In this document: piece by piece, positions 50,603 to 58,882 of the stretch
How the letters are laid out: every line of letters starts with the position of its first letter
How positions within the stretch are numbered: position 1 is the first letter of the stretch
Source: Arcobacter sp. LA11
GTDB taxonomy: Bacteria; Campylobacterota; Campylobacteria; Campylobacterales; Arcobacteraceae
DNA: 64,000 nt
Direction of reading: 5' to 3'
NCBI RefSeq assembly: GCF_001895145.1
Contig: NZ_BDIR01000005.1
Span: 62,001 to 126,000, forward strand
Position numbers and translations under genes: made by a program
Notes under the pieces: generated by a model
What the model saw: the letters and a program-made list of their open reading frames with translations, nothing else
Told to the model about the DNA's origin: nothing
The model's database searches: none

Positions 50603-51370
50603 TTAAATTAATTTATATTCTATTGGCACTTTTATTGTGATATTTCTACTAACTTTTGGAAAAAAAATTGCTGCTTTATGAATTGCTTTTATTGTAGACT
50701 TTCTTAATAATCTATGTCCACTCAAAGCCTTAATATCAGTAATTTTTCCATCCTTAGATAAACTAAATTCAACTAAAACATCTCCTTGTATATTCATTTT
50801 TCTTGCTCTTTTTGAATACTTTACATTATTTTGAATATGTTTTTTTATCAACAAAAGATTCTTTTTTAAAAAATCTTTTTTATACGTGCTAGAACTAACT
50901 TTTACTACTTTTTCAAGAGGAATTATTGGCTCCTCTTTTACCATTTCTTGAATAACTTTTGGTTCTTCTTTTTTTAACTCTTCTATTTTTTTAAGCTTTT
51001 TTTCTACAACTTTCTTTGGAATTATTTTTTTTACGGGCTTCTTTTTTGCAATTTTTTTTATTTTCTTTTTCTTTTGAACTCTTTTCTTTACTATCTTTTT
51101 CTTTTGAACTCTTTTCTTTACTATCTTTTTAGTCTTAACCTTTTCTATAGACGGTGTCAGTTTAGGAAGTGGCTTAATTATTTTCTTTTCAACTACAGGA
51201 AGTTTTGGTTCTATTTTTTTCACCAATTCAATATGTTTTAGAGAAACACGTTTTTTTTCTACTCTTTTCTTAGTATTAATTTTTTGATTTGAATAAGCAT
51301 AAAAAAATACTCCTATAACAATAGAGTATAAAATAGCAGTAATTATAAAAGAGCTAAGATATCTTGTCAT
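50603..51370 (-). CDS. tonB: TonB, energy transducer
   Basis: This 255-residue protein has an N-terminal membrane anchor (about 5-25, FIITAILYSIVIGVFFYAY). A long Lys/Pro/Val-rich periplasmic spacer (about 30-165) has very high Lys content, including an exact duplicated block KKKIVKKRVQ. The C-terminal TonB domain (about 180-255) has NVKYSKRARKMNIQGDVLVEFSL (core ARKMNIQGDVLVEFSL) and ends VPIEYKLI. It couples the proton-motive force via ExbB-ExbD to outer-membrane receptors. It overlaps exbD by 4 bases. Confidence 0.92.
   Translation of the reverse strand: MTRYLSSFIITAILYSIVIGVFFYAYSNQKINTKKRVEKKRVSLKHIELVKKIEPKLPVVEKKIIKPLPKLTPSIEKVKTKKIVKKRVQKKKIVKKRVQKKKKIKKIAKKKPVKKIIPKKVVEKKLKKIEELKKEEPKVIQEMVKEEPIIPLEKVVKVSSSTYKKDFLKKNLLLIKKHIQNNVKYSKRARKMNIQGDVLVEFSLSKDGKITDIKALSGHRLLRKSTIKAIHKAAIFFPKVSRNITIKVPIEYKLI
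51071..51130. repeat. tonB: Exact 30-bp tandem duplication inside tonB
   Basis: The 30 bases at 51071-51100 are repeated without change at 51101-51130. The unit is in frame (10 codons) and encodes repeated Lys/Arg-rich spacer sequence in TonB. Its exactness suggests recent duplication and length variation of the spacer between strains. Confidence 0.9.
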
Positions 51371-51744
51371 TTTTTTGTAACTATTGCTATATTCTCAAAA
51401 TCATTTGCTTTTAACAAATCTAAAATACTTACAAAAGTATCAATTTTTGCATTTTTGTCACTATTTATTAAAATAGCTGTCTTTTTATCTATAATTGAAA
51501 TCTGTTGAATAAGTACTTCTATTGAAGTTTTTTCTTTTTCTAGATATACAGAGTTGTCACTTTTTATATAAATTGAAATATCTTTAATAATCTCAATCTC
51601 TTCTGAACTACTTGCACTTGGAAGAGAAATAGGTATTACTCCTTTAGCTATAAATGTTGATGTCATTAATACTATCGCTAGTAGTACCAATAACACATCA
51701 ATAAAAGGTATTACATTGATTGAATCAAACTTCTTGATTTTCAT
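51367..51744 (-). CDS. exbD: ExbD
   Basis: This 125-residue protein has a single membrane helix near 14-32, INVIPFIDVLLVLLAIVLM. It includes the conserved proton-path Asp in PFIDVLLVL and a small periplasmic domain with TAILINSDKNAKI and VSILDLLKANDFENIAIVT. With ExbB it forms the proton-driven motor for TonB. It overlaps exbB by 20 bases and tonB by 4. Confidence 0.93.
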   Translation of the reverse strand: MKIKKFDSINVIPFIDVLLVLLAIVLMTSTFIAKGVIPISLPSASSSEEIEIIKDISIYIKSDNSVYLEKEKTSIEVLIQQISIIDKKTAILINSDKNAKIDTFVSILDLLKANDFENIAIVTKK

Positions 51745-52150
51745 AATTACTTTCCAAAATTTCTGCTGTTCTACTTAAAATATTATAAAAAACCATCGAT
51801 ACAATTGCTACAACTAAACCAACTGCTGTAGCTTTTAAAGCAAGAGCTAAAGAACTCATGATTTTTGTAGCTTCAATATCTCCCTCACTCATAGTCATAA
51901 ATGTAAGCATAATTGCTAGTACTGTTCCAAGTAATCCTATATAAGGAGAATTTGAAGCAATAGTTCCTATAAAAGTTAAGTTTTTTGTAAGAGCAACATC
52001 TAGTTGCTTTTTATTTTTATATTTATTTACATCAATTTTTCTATAAAAAAATAGCCTTTCTATAAATAACATCACTGCAATAAAACTCATAAATACAAGT
52101 AATGCAATCACTCCATAATCAACTAAATTTTTAAGTAGTTCAATGTCCAT
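51725..52150 (-). CDS. exbB: ExbB
   Basis: This 141-residue protein has three membrane helices in the ExbB/TolQ/MotA pattern. It contains ASNSPYIGLLGTVLAIMLTF and ALALKATAVGLVVAIVSMVFY, the conserved core. It is shorter than E. coli ExbB (244) because the cytoplasmic loop is small, as is common in this phylum. It forms the pentameric motor scaffold with ExbD. It lies 3 bases after the polyferredoxin gene. Confidence 0.93.
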   Translation of the reverse strand: MDIELLKNLVDYGVIALLVFMSFIAVMLFIERLFFYRKIDVNKYKNKKQLDVALTKNLTFIGTIASNSPYIGLLGTVLAIMLTFMTMSEGDIEATKIMSSLALALKATAVGLVVAIVSMVFYNILSRTAEILESNYENQEV

Positions 52151-52153
52151 TTT

Positions 52154-53608
52154 TTATCCTATTTTATAATTATTTCTATCTATCACAATATTCAAAGTAC
52201 TATGATTAGCATGGTTATGTCCTCTTTTCATTGCACCATAAGTTTTAAATACATATCCTGTATAAAAATTTAATCCCATGTAAAATATGATTAGAGCTGA
52301 AGCAAAAGGAAATGCAAAAACTTTTAAGATAGGCTTACTATCAATAAGTTTAAATCTTTTTATCATAATAATAAATGCCCAAATATATGCAATATGATTA
52401 AATACTCTAAAAACATGGACCCAAGAATCTCTTCTTGTAGCAAGTGGTTCCATATATGCTACATCTAAATAAAATGCCTGAATAAAGGCATTTACGGTAT
52501 TAGAAGCATAATGATAAAAGAAAAATTCACCCATATGAGATAATCCACCAACAATAAACAGTGGTGCAAAAGCAAAACCTAATGTATACATAGTTTTTTC
52601 ATAAGTAACATTCATAATTTTTGAAGCAACAAACATTCCTACAACTGACAAAAACAGAACAATTGCAACAGAATAAAGAAAAGCAAATAACCCAATTGAA
52701 TCAATAGGTCCAAAACTCATAAAACTTTCAAAAAATCTAGCTGTTCTAGTCCAAATAAACTCTTCAACTATTGCACTTCTTCCTAAAGAGTGGTGAAATC
52801 CCATAGTAATAGAAATAGCAGCTGTAATTAATATAAAAGCCCACACTTCTGATTTTTGAGCTTTAAATTTATTAAATAAAGAGAAAGAAGGTTTTTTTAC
52901 TTTAAAGCTTACAGCCTCACAAGCAGAACTACAATCCATACATAAAGTACAATCACCCATTGAATTTTTTTTATCAAAAGTAAATGGCTTTAATGCATAA
53001 GGACAAGCAGTAGCACATTCAAATATTTTACACTCATTACATGCACTTTTATAAGTACCAAGCCAAGTAAATCCAACCTTTGAAAAAGCCCTTGTTAAAG
53101 CACTAATAGGACAAACAGATTTACAATATGCCATTTCATCATATAAAAGGTAAAATACTATTGCTAAAATAGTTAATACAGTAAAAACAATAGCCGTAGC
53201 CATTGGTGTTTTATAAATTCCAGGGAACATATAATAAACAAACCACCAACCAATAAATACTAACAATAAACCAATAAAAGGATTAGCCAAAGATTTTGGT
53301 ATTTTCTTTTTTAATCCAATTTTTGTAATATACTTTCCAATAAATCCATGAGGACAGATTCCACAAAATACTCTACCTAAAGTTGATAAACTTAAAACCA
53401 TAAAGAAAGGCCAAAACAGACCCCAAAAAAGTCCTGTTGTAAAAACATTTTCATTTGTTGGATTTAAAAAACCAAAAATCGTTGCATATAAAAATAGCAA
53501 TAAAATTGCTATTTTTAATACTAAAAGAAACTTTTCATTTTTAAATAAAAATCCTAATATAGGCATTCCATAAATATCATTTTTATCTCTTTTGATAAAA
53601 TCTACCAT
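52154..53608 (-). CDS. NapH/NosR-like membrane polyferredoxin
   Basis: This 484-residue integral membrane protein has several helices. It carries CGICPHGFIGK, the CKSVCPISALTRAF motif, and two ferredoxin-like clusters, CNECKIFECATACPYALKPF and CTLCMDCSSACEAVSF. The pattern is typical of NapH/NosR/CcoG-type polyferredoxins that pass electrons across or along the membrane. It is between a TonB receptor and exbB, in one operon. A role in reducing the imported metal complex in the periplasm or supplying electrons for its release is an inference. Confidence 0.85.
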   Translation of the reverse strand: MVDFIKRDKNDIYGMPILGFLFKNEKFLLVLKIAILLLFLYATIFGFLNPTNENVFTTGLFWGLFWPFFMVLSLSTLGRVFCGICPHGFIGKYITKIGLKKKIPKSLANPFIGLLLVFIGWWFVYYMFPGIYKTPMATAIVFTVLTILAIVFYLLYDEMAYCKSVCPISALTRAFSKVGFTWLGTYKSACNECKIFECATACPYALKPFTFDKKNSMGDCTLCMDCSSACEAVSFKVKKPSFSLFNKFKAQKSEVWAFILITAAISITMGFHHSLGRSAIVEEFIWTRTARFFESFMSFGPIDSIGLFAFLYSVAIVLFLSVVGMFVASKIMNVTYEKTMYTLGFAFAPLFIVGGLSHMGEFFFYHYASNTVNAFIQAFYLDVAYMEPLATRRDSWVHVFRVFNHIAYIWAFIIMIKRFKLIDSKPILKVFAFPFASALIIFYMGLNFYTGYVFKTYGAMKRGHNHANHSTLNIVIDRNNYKIG

Positions 53609-53620
53609 CTTATTTGCCTT

Positions 53621-55717
53621 CTAAAACTTATATGTGTAAGTAAACATAGCAGTTCTTGGAGCTGCTGCTTTATAAGTTACATCACCATCTAAATCTTTTT
53701 GTGCAGACATTGCATAATGTTTATCAAATACATTGTTTACATTTAACTGAAAATTATGATTTTTATGTTCATAACCAAGCATGATGTCTGTTACAAAATC
53801 ATATCCACTATATTTTTCACTATTTGCATTATCCATATAATAGCTTCCCCAAGTTCTTCCTTGAACTCTTGATTTGAAACCTTTATATTTAAAGTTGGCA
53901 TATATTGAATACTGATGTTTTGGAATATATGGTAAATAATTCCCACCTCTATCATAAGTTCCATCTTCCATAAACTCTTTAAATTTAAAATTACTATATG
54001 TATATGAAGCGCCAAGAGACAGATTTTGATTTAAATTATATTGACCGTTAAACTCAAATCCTCTTTTTCTTGTTTCTCCTGCATTTTGATAAAAAGTTGT
54101 ATAGCCTTGTTTAGTTGCCGTAATTTCATCTTTTACATCATTTTGATAAATAGCAATATCATATGAATAATCTTTTGTTCTAGATTTTAATCCAATTTCA
54201 TAATTAATACTCTTTGTTTTTTCTAAAGAACCTTTATCTTCTACCCTATTTGTTTTTAATTCATTATCTGTAGGTGCTTGATTGGCACTTGCAATTGAAG
54301 CATAAAAGTTTATAGAATCATTTAACTCATAAGAGAAACCAATCTTTGGAGAAACTAAAGTGTATGATTCAGTAATCTCATATTCACCATCACCAGTTTT
54401 ATATGTTGGTCCACCAAATCCACTCCAGTTATACTCTAAAAGTTCATTACCATCAACATCAAATTTAACTTTATCAACTCTTAGAGATAAATCAACAAGC
54501 ATTTTTTCTAAAGGACGAAAACTCTCTTGTGCATAAATACCATATAATGTCGCTTTAGAATCTTCAATATTTGCTAAATCACCTTTTTCATCAGATAGTG
54601 TTTCAGAAATAGATGTTCTTCCCATACCTACGGTATTAAAATCTGCATAAGTATATTTTTTAGAATCATTAGTTCTATCTTGTTTTGCGGTAATTCCTGC
54701 AACTAAAATTGCATCATTTGAAAAAAGTTTATGGTCATAATTTAATTCTAAATCAGTACCAAATACTTTATTATCTTGACTATCATTAATCATTGCCGTT
54801 ACAGGATGAAAATGTTCCCAAGTATTAAAATAAACTCTTGGTTTATATGTTATATTACCAACTGTCTTTTCATACTTTGCATTTAAAAATAAAATTTTTG
54901 AATTTCTCGCATTATTTTGCCAAGAAGAACTTGTATCACCTTGCTTTCCTGATTCTCTAAATTCTTTAAACTCAGTATCTGTCATAGAAGCTGGAAGTTG
55001 CATATCAGACTTTGTATATGAAAGTTCACTTCCAAAAGTCGATTCATCTTCAAAAATATGACCATATTTTAAACTTGTTTGAATAGAAGATATATCATTA
55101 TTCTTACGCCAGCTGTTATCATTTCTTGTTGTACTTGCATTTAAAGAAAGATAATTTGCATCATCAAGAGCTTGTGTAAATCTAAAATTTGATTGTCTAC
55201 TACCATAAGTACCAACTCCAAATTTGATTCTATTTTCACTATCATCAAAAACTGATTTTGTAATAAGTTGAATTACCCCACCTGTACTATTTACAGCTTG
55301 AATAGAACCGGGACCCTTTTGTACTTCGATTGACTCAACATCTTGCATATCAATAAAATCAAATCTTGTAAAAGAATCAGGGTCTGTCATAGGAACACCA
55401 TCTTTTATAATCATAATTTCACGTACACCATAACGTGCTTTTAACCCTGCCCCCCTAATTATTAATCTAGGGCTTGAACTATTTGTAGAACTTTCTACAT
55501 TTACACCAGGAACTGTATTTATAGCTTCAGAAATATTTATAATATTTTTATCTTCAATTTCTCTTTTATCAACAACAGCAATACTTTCTGTAACCTCTTT
55601 TGTAGCTCTTTGTACTTTTGTTGCAGTAACTGACATCTTATCAATTTCTATAACATCATTTGCAGCTAATGTAGAACACAAAACAAGTGATGCAAAAATA
55701 GAAAATCTTAACTTCAT
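53621..55717 (-). CDS. TonB-dependent outer-membrane receptor
   Basis: This 698-residue protein has a signal peptide (1-18) and a TonB box DKMSVTATK near 26-34. The plug domain has GVNVESSTNSSSPRLIIRGAG (core SSPRLIIRGAG), DVESIEVQKGPGSIQAVNSTGGVI and a beta-barrel closing in TAMFTYTYKF. Ligand unknown; candidates are siderophores, copper complexes or haem. It heads the operon with the polyferredoxin and its own ExbB-ExbD-TonB, so it is the main client of that TonB. A hairpin covers its SD. Confidence 0.92.
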   Translation of the reverse strand: MKLRFSIFASLVLCSTLAANDVIEIDKMSVTATKVQRATKEVTESIAVVDKREIEDKNIINISEAINTVPGVNVESSTNSSSPRLIIRGAGLKARYGVREIMIIKDGVPMTDPDSFTRFDFIDMQDVESIEVQKGPGSIQAVNSTGGVIQLITKSVFDDSENRIKFGVGTYGSRQSNFRFTQALDDANYLSLNASTTRNDNSWRKNNDISSIQTSLKYGHIFEDESTFGSELSYTKSDMQLPASMTDTEFKEFRESGKQGDTSSSWQNNARNSKILFLNAKYEKTVGNITYKPRVYFNTWEHFHPVTAMINDSQDNKVFGTDLELNYDHKLFSNDAILVAGITAKQDRTNDSKKYTYADFNTVGMGRTSISETLSDEKGDLANIEDSKATLYGIYAQESFRPLEKMLVDLSLRVDKVKFDVDGNELLEYNWSGFGGPTYKTGDGEYEITESYTLVSPKIGFSYELNDSINFYASIASANQAPTDNELKTNRVEDKGSLEKTKSINYEIGLKSRTKDYSYDIAIYQNDVKDEITATKQGYTTFYQNAGETRKRGFEFNGQYNLNQNLSLGASYTYSNFKFKEFMEDGTYDRGGNYLPYIPKHQYSIYANFKYKGFKSRVQGRTWGSYYMDNANSEKYSGYDFVTDIMLGYEHKNHNFQLNVNNVFDKHYAMSAQKDLDGDVTYKAAAPRTAMFTYTYKF

Positions 55718-55722
55718 TTCTT

Positions 55723-55744
55723 ATCCTTAAATTTTTATAAGGAT
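55723..55744 (-). promoter_or_regulatory. Hairpin covering the SD of the TonB receptor
   Basis: On the mRNA, ATCCTTA pairs with TAAGGAT (7 bp, 8-base loop) and the second arm contains the SD AAGGAT, placed just before the ATG at 55717. Folding would hide the ribosome binding site. Confidence 0.4.
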
Positions 55745-55759
55745 TTTAATCTACTTTTG

Positions 55760-55778
55760 TTAATTAATAATTAATTAA
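55760..55778. promoter_or_regulatory. 19-bp dyad in the TonB receptor promoter region
   Basis: TTAATTAAT-A-ATTAATTAA is a perfect dyad 43-61 bases upstream of the receptor ATG. The base composition resembles the AT-rich operators of Fur-family regulators, but the site lacks the GATAAT steps, so no regulator is assigned. Confidence 0.3.
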
Positions 55779-55804
55779 TTGTTAATTTTGTGTTAACTTG
55801 AGAG

Positions 55805-55840
55805 AAAATTAAAGTAGCCATTTTTGACTACTTTAATTTT
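55805..55840. terminator. Terminator after the NfeD-type gene
   Basis: A perfect 13-bp stem (55805-55817 with 55828-55840, 10-base loop) that ends at the NfeD stop codon. It has a T-run on the plus-strand side and UUUUCUCUC on the minus-strand side. It ends the SPFH-NfeD operon. Confidence 0.7.
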
Positions 55841-56268
55841 TATTTTTTTTCTATTTTTGCAGAATTTTTGTAAGTTTTTATTACTGTTACTTTTTCGTTT
55901 TCTTCAAATTCATTATTGTTCAAAGAAGAATCAATTTCCCAATAAGTACCTTTGAAAAAAACTTTTGAGTTTTTGATTTCACCAATTCCCCCCTCTTCTA
56001 AAAAATTATCAGTAATATTTTCATCAGAAGATAAGAACTTTTCTAAAACTTTTTTTCTTAAAAGCACAATAAATACCAAAGATATAATTGCAACAGCTCC
56101 TAATTGCCAAATACCATCAGAAAACTCATATCCCATACTTATTAGTGCAACAATTAAAAAACCTAAGCCAAACCATATTAAAATAAAAGAGGTAATAATA
56201 GCTTCAAGACCTATTAATACAACCCCTATTCCAAGTAATAAATATGGATCAATTATATCAAGAAGCAT
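55840..56268 (-). CDS. NfeD-family membrane protein
   Basis: This 142-residue protein has three or four membrane helices (about 5-75) in the pattern LLGIGVVLIGLEAIITSFILIWFGLGFLIVALI (core GLEAIITSFILIWFGLGF). The C-terminal OB-fold domain (about 85-140) has NSKVFFKGTYWEIDSS. NfeD proteins associate with SPFH/stomatin-like proteins in membrane microdomains. It overlaps the SPFH gene by 11 bases, which fits that partnership. Confidence 0.9.
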   Translation of the reverse strand: MLLDIIDPYLLLGIGVVLIGLEAIITSFILIWFGLGFLIVALISMGYEFSDGIWQLGAVAIISLVFIVLLRKKVLEKFLSSDENITDNFLEEGGIGEIKNSKVFFKGTYWEIDSSLNNNEFEENEKVTVIKTYKNSAKIEKK

Positions 56269-57190
56269 TGTTTGTACTTTCGTTACTTACACCTTTGAAA
56301 AATGCATCTCCTAAGACACTTGTGCTTCCAATCATTTGAGTTACATCATAAGGTAAAATCATTTTATCATTTGATTCGCTTTCCGCCAGTGCTTTAAATG
56401 CGGCAACTCTATCTTTTGCAAGTAAGAATTCTGCAGCTTTTGGAGTTTGTGCCATAGATTCATTGATAAGATTCATAGCCTCTTTTTGACCTGCTGCAAT
56501 TTGTTCTTGTTCATATCTTTTTGCATCTGCCATTCTTTCAATTGCTTCAGCTTTTAATACTTCTTCTTGTTTATATGCTTCAGCACTTCTAATTACAGCT
56601 TCTTTATCAGCTCTTGCTTTTGTTTCAATAGCTCTTTTTTCTCTTTCTGCTTCCATTTGCATATTCATAGCTCTTTCAATCTCAGCAGGAACTGAAATAT
56701 CAGAAATTTCTACTCTTGTAACTTTTATACCCCAGTTAGAAGCTGCACTACCAAGTTCAGTTTGAAGTTTTGCATTTAATGATTCTCTATTTGATAAAGT
56801 ATCATCTAAATCCATTCCTCCAATTTCAGATCTTAAAGTTGTCATTGCTAAATTTGCAATTGCATTTTTAAAGTTAACTACATTATATGTAGCTTCTCTT
56901 GCATCATCAACTTTACAAAAAACAATCCCATCAATTGAAATATTTACATTATCTTTAGTAATAACTGATTGTTTCTCTATATCTACAAGCTGTTCTCTTG
57001 AAGTTAATATACTTCTAACAGAATCTACAATTGGAATAATTACATGAAATCCACCATGAAGTACAGTATTAAATTTTCCTAGTCTCTCAATTACAAATAA
57101 ATCTGATTGGGGAACTATCCTTACACCTTTAGCAATAATAATTATCGCAAAAATAACAATTGCAATAGGCAATATCAGTGTTGTATCCAT
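56258..57190 (-). CDS. qmcA: SPFH/band 7 protein, QmcA-like
   Basis: This 310-residue protein has an N-terminal membrane segment (about 4-22, LILPIAIVIFAIIIIA). The SPFH core (about 25-185) has VPQSDLFVIERLGKFNTVLHGG, IDGIVFCKVDDAREATYNV and the strand VTRVEISDISVPAEIERAM. A helical tail rich in Ala/Glu/Lys (190-270) follows. Paired with NfeD, it likely scaffolds membrane microdomains and regulates proteolysis by FtsH-type enzymes, as for E. coli QmcA. Confidence 0.92.
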   Translation of the reverse strand: MDTTLILPIAIVIFAIIIIAKGVRIVPQSDLFVIERLGKFNTVLHGGFHVIIPIVDSVRSILTSREQLVDIEKQSVITKDNVNISIDGIVFCKVDDAREATYNVVNFKNAIANLAMTTLRSEIGGMDLDDTLSNRESLNAKLQTELGSAASNWGIKVTRVEISDISVPAEIERAMNMQMEAEREKRAIETKARADKEAVIRSAEAYKQEEVLKAEAIERMADAKRYEQEQIAAGQKEAMNLINESMAQTPKAAEFLLAKDRVAAFKALAESESNDKMILPYDVTQMIGSTSVLGDAFFKGVSNESTNNAS

Positions 57191-57254
57191 AAATATATCC
57201 TTTTTATAATTTATGAGATTATATCTAAACCTTGATTACAATATCGCTTCTAAA

Positions 57255-58127
57255 TTATCTATTAGCAATAATATTTTTCAGATTTAAAATAAACTTATTT
57301 CCATTTGAACTTGGTTCAATCTTTATTCCAATTTTACTTTTATCGCAAAACTCTTTTACTATTTTTAAACCTAATCCAAAACCATTTTTTGAAGAATCTT
57401 CTTGAAAGTATTCATCAAAAATTATAAATAGATTTTTTGTATCTATCTCTTTTCCTGTGTTAAAAATTGTTAATACATTATCTTCAAATTTTATTTTTAT
57501 AAAACCATTCTCTTTTATATTATACTTTAAAGCATTTGATATAAGGTTATCAACCATTTTCTCAAAGCCATTTATATCAGTAAGCAGTTGTATATTTTCA
57601 ATTTCAACGTCTATTTTAATATCTCTTTTTATATCTTCAAATTTCTCTATACTTTTTAAAATCAGCTCTTTCAAATCAAAACTTGTAACATCAACACGAT
57701 CTATCTCTTTTTTAATTTGATATTCCATATTCTCATAAAGTTTTAAAAGTTCATTGGATGCTAGTTTTATACGATTTAATCTTTTTAATTCTTTTTCATC
57801 TGTTAGTTTTTTTTCTAACATTTGAGTATTAAGTTTTATTGTAGATATTGGAATATTCAATTCATGTAGTGTTTCTTTTACTGTCTTTTGTAAATTTTCA
57901 TCACTTTTAAAAAGTGGTTCAAAAATTGTTTTACTAAGCCCTAAATATAGAACAAGTCCAAAAACAAGTATTGCAATAGTAATAGGAACAAAAGTATCTT
58001 TATTAAACCCAAAAAGATTAGTTACATAATAATTTAAAAGTAAAGACAATAATAAAACAAAAACAATGATTATTGAATTTGTTATTATAAAATTCTTTTT
58101 TTTATAATTCAATTTTGTACCCAACAC
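57255..58127 (-). CDS. Sensor histidine kinase of a two-component system
   Basis: This 290-residue protein has two membrane helices (about 14-35 and 42-68) with almost no periplasmic loop, so it probably senses membrane or intracellular cues. The phosphoacceptor helix contains ETLHELNIPISTIKLNTQM. The ATPase domain has DNLISNALKYNIKENG (N box) and GFGLGLKIVKEFCDK (G box). The start is uncertain: GTG at 58127 or TTG at 58112, both inside or at the end of the response regulator gene. The two overlap by 26 bases in the long form, so translation is coupled. Confidence 0.88.
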   Translation of the reverse strand: MLGTKLNYKKKNFIITNSIIIVFVLLLSLLLNYYVTNLFGFNKDTFVPITIAILVFGLVLYLGLSKTIFEPLFKSDENLQKTVKETLHELNIPISTIKLNTQMLEKKLTDEKELKRLNRIKLASNELLKLYENMEYQIKKEIDRVDVTSFDLKELILKSIEKFEDIKRDIKIDVEIENIQLLTDINGFEKMVDNLISNALKYNIKENGFIKIKFEDNVLTIFNTGKEIDTKNLFIIFDEYFQEDSSKNGFGLGLKIVKEFCDKSKIGIKIEPSSNGNKFILNLKNIIANR

Positions 58128-58761
58128 CTTTGATATTTTTTATTTTCTCTTTCCCAATAAGCTTTTTTAGATTATTAATATAAACTCGAATAGAACCTTC
58201 ACTATACTCTTCAGAAAAATTCCATAACTTATCTATAATCATCTCTTTTGTAATTATAGTATCTTTTTTTTCTATAAAAAGCTCTAGTAAATCTATAATT
58301 TTATTTGCAATATACAAATCTTCGCCATTTTTTAGAACTCTTCTAGTTTCAGGATTAAAACTAAGTTCATCATTGACTTTTATTTCTGTAAATGACTTTC
58401 CACTTCTTTTCAATAAAGATTGTATCCGTAAAAGAAGTTCATCTAAGTCAACAGGCTTTTTTAAATAATCATCACAACCAGTTAAAAAACCCTTTGTTAA
58501 CATATCTTTGTCTTTATAAGAAGTTAAATAAATAGTTGCAGTATCATCGTTTTTCTTTCTTAACTCTTTTAATAAATCTATTCCATTAATCAAAGGAACA
58601 TTTATATCAAAAAGATACAAATCATAACTATTTTCATAACATAGCTCGATTACTCTTTCACCATTCTTTGCCGTTTGGACAATAAAACCTTCATCACTTA
58701 AAAAGTCTTCTAATGTTTCTAAAAAAAGCTCATCGTCTTCTAATACTAAAATTTTATACAA
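58102..58761 (-). CDS. OmpR-family response regulator
   Basis: This 219-residue protein has a receiver domain (about 1-118) with acidic pocket VLEDDELF and phospho-acceptor YLFDINVPLINGI. The winged-helix DNA-binding domain (125-219) has VLKNGEDLYIANKIIDLLELF and SEGSIRVYINNLKKLIG. The start is set at TTG 58761, because AGGGG lies five bases upstream; a GTG further up would add only seven residues. Partner of the adjacent kinase. Targets unknown. Confidence 0.9.
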   Translation of the reverse strand: MYKILVLEDDELFLETLEDFLSDEGFIVQTAKNGERVIELCYENSYDLYLFDINVPLINGIDLLKELRKKNDDTATIYLTSYKDKDMLTKGFLTGCDDYLKKPVDLDELLLRIQSLLKRSGKSFTEIKVNDELSFNPETRRVLKNGEDLYIANKIIDLLELFIEKKDTIITKEMIIDKLWNFSEEYSEGSIRVYINNLKKLIGKEKIKNIKGVGYKIEL

Positions 58762-58842
58762 TAATTCCCCTACTTCACACACTTTAAAAATATAATTATA
58801 TTAATTTTATGGTTAAAAAGTTGTTTTATTAATTGTATAACT

Positions 58843-58874
58843 TTAGAGTTAATTTACAGTTAAATTAACTCTAA
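58843..58874. terminator. Hairpin after the chemoreceptor gene
   Basis: A perfect 14-bp stem TTAGAGTTAATTTA with its complement, loop CAGT, starts nine bases beyond the chemoreceptor stop. No clear U-run on the minus strand, so it may act as a 3' stabiliser or weak terminator. Confidence 0.55.
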
Positions 58875-58882
58875 TTATCTAA

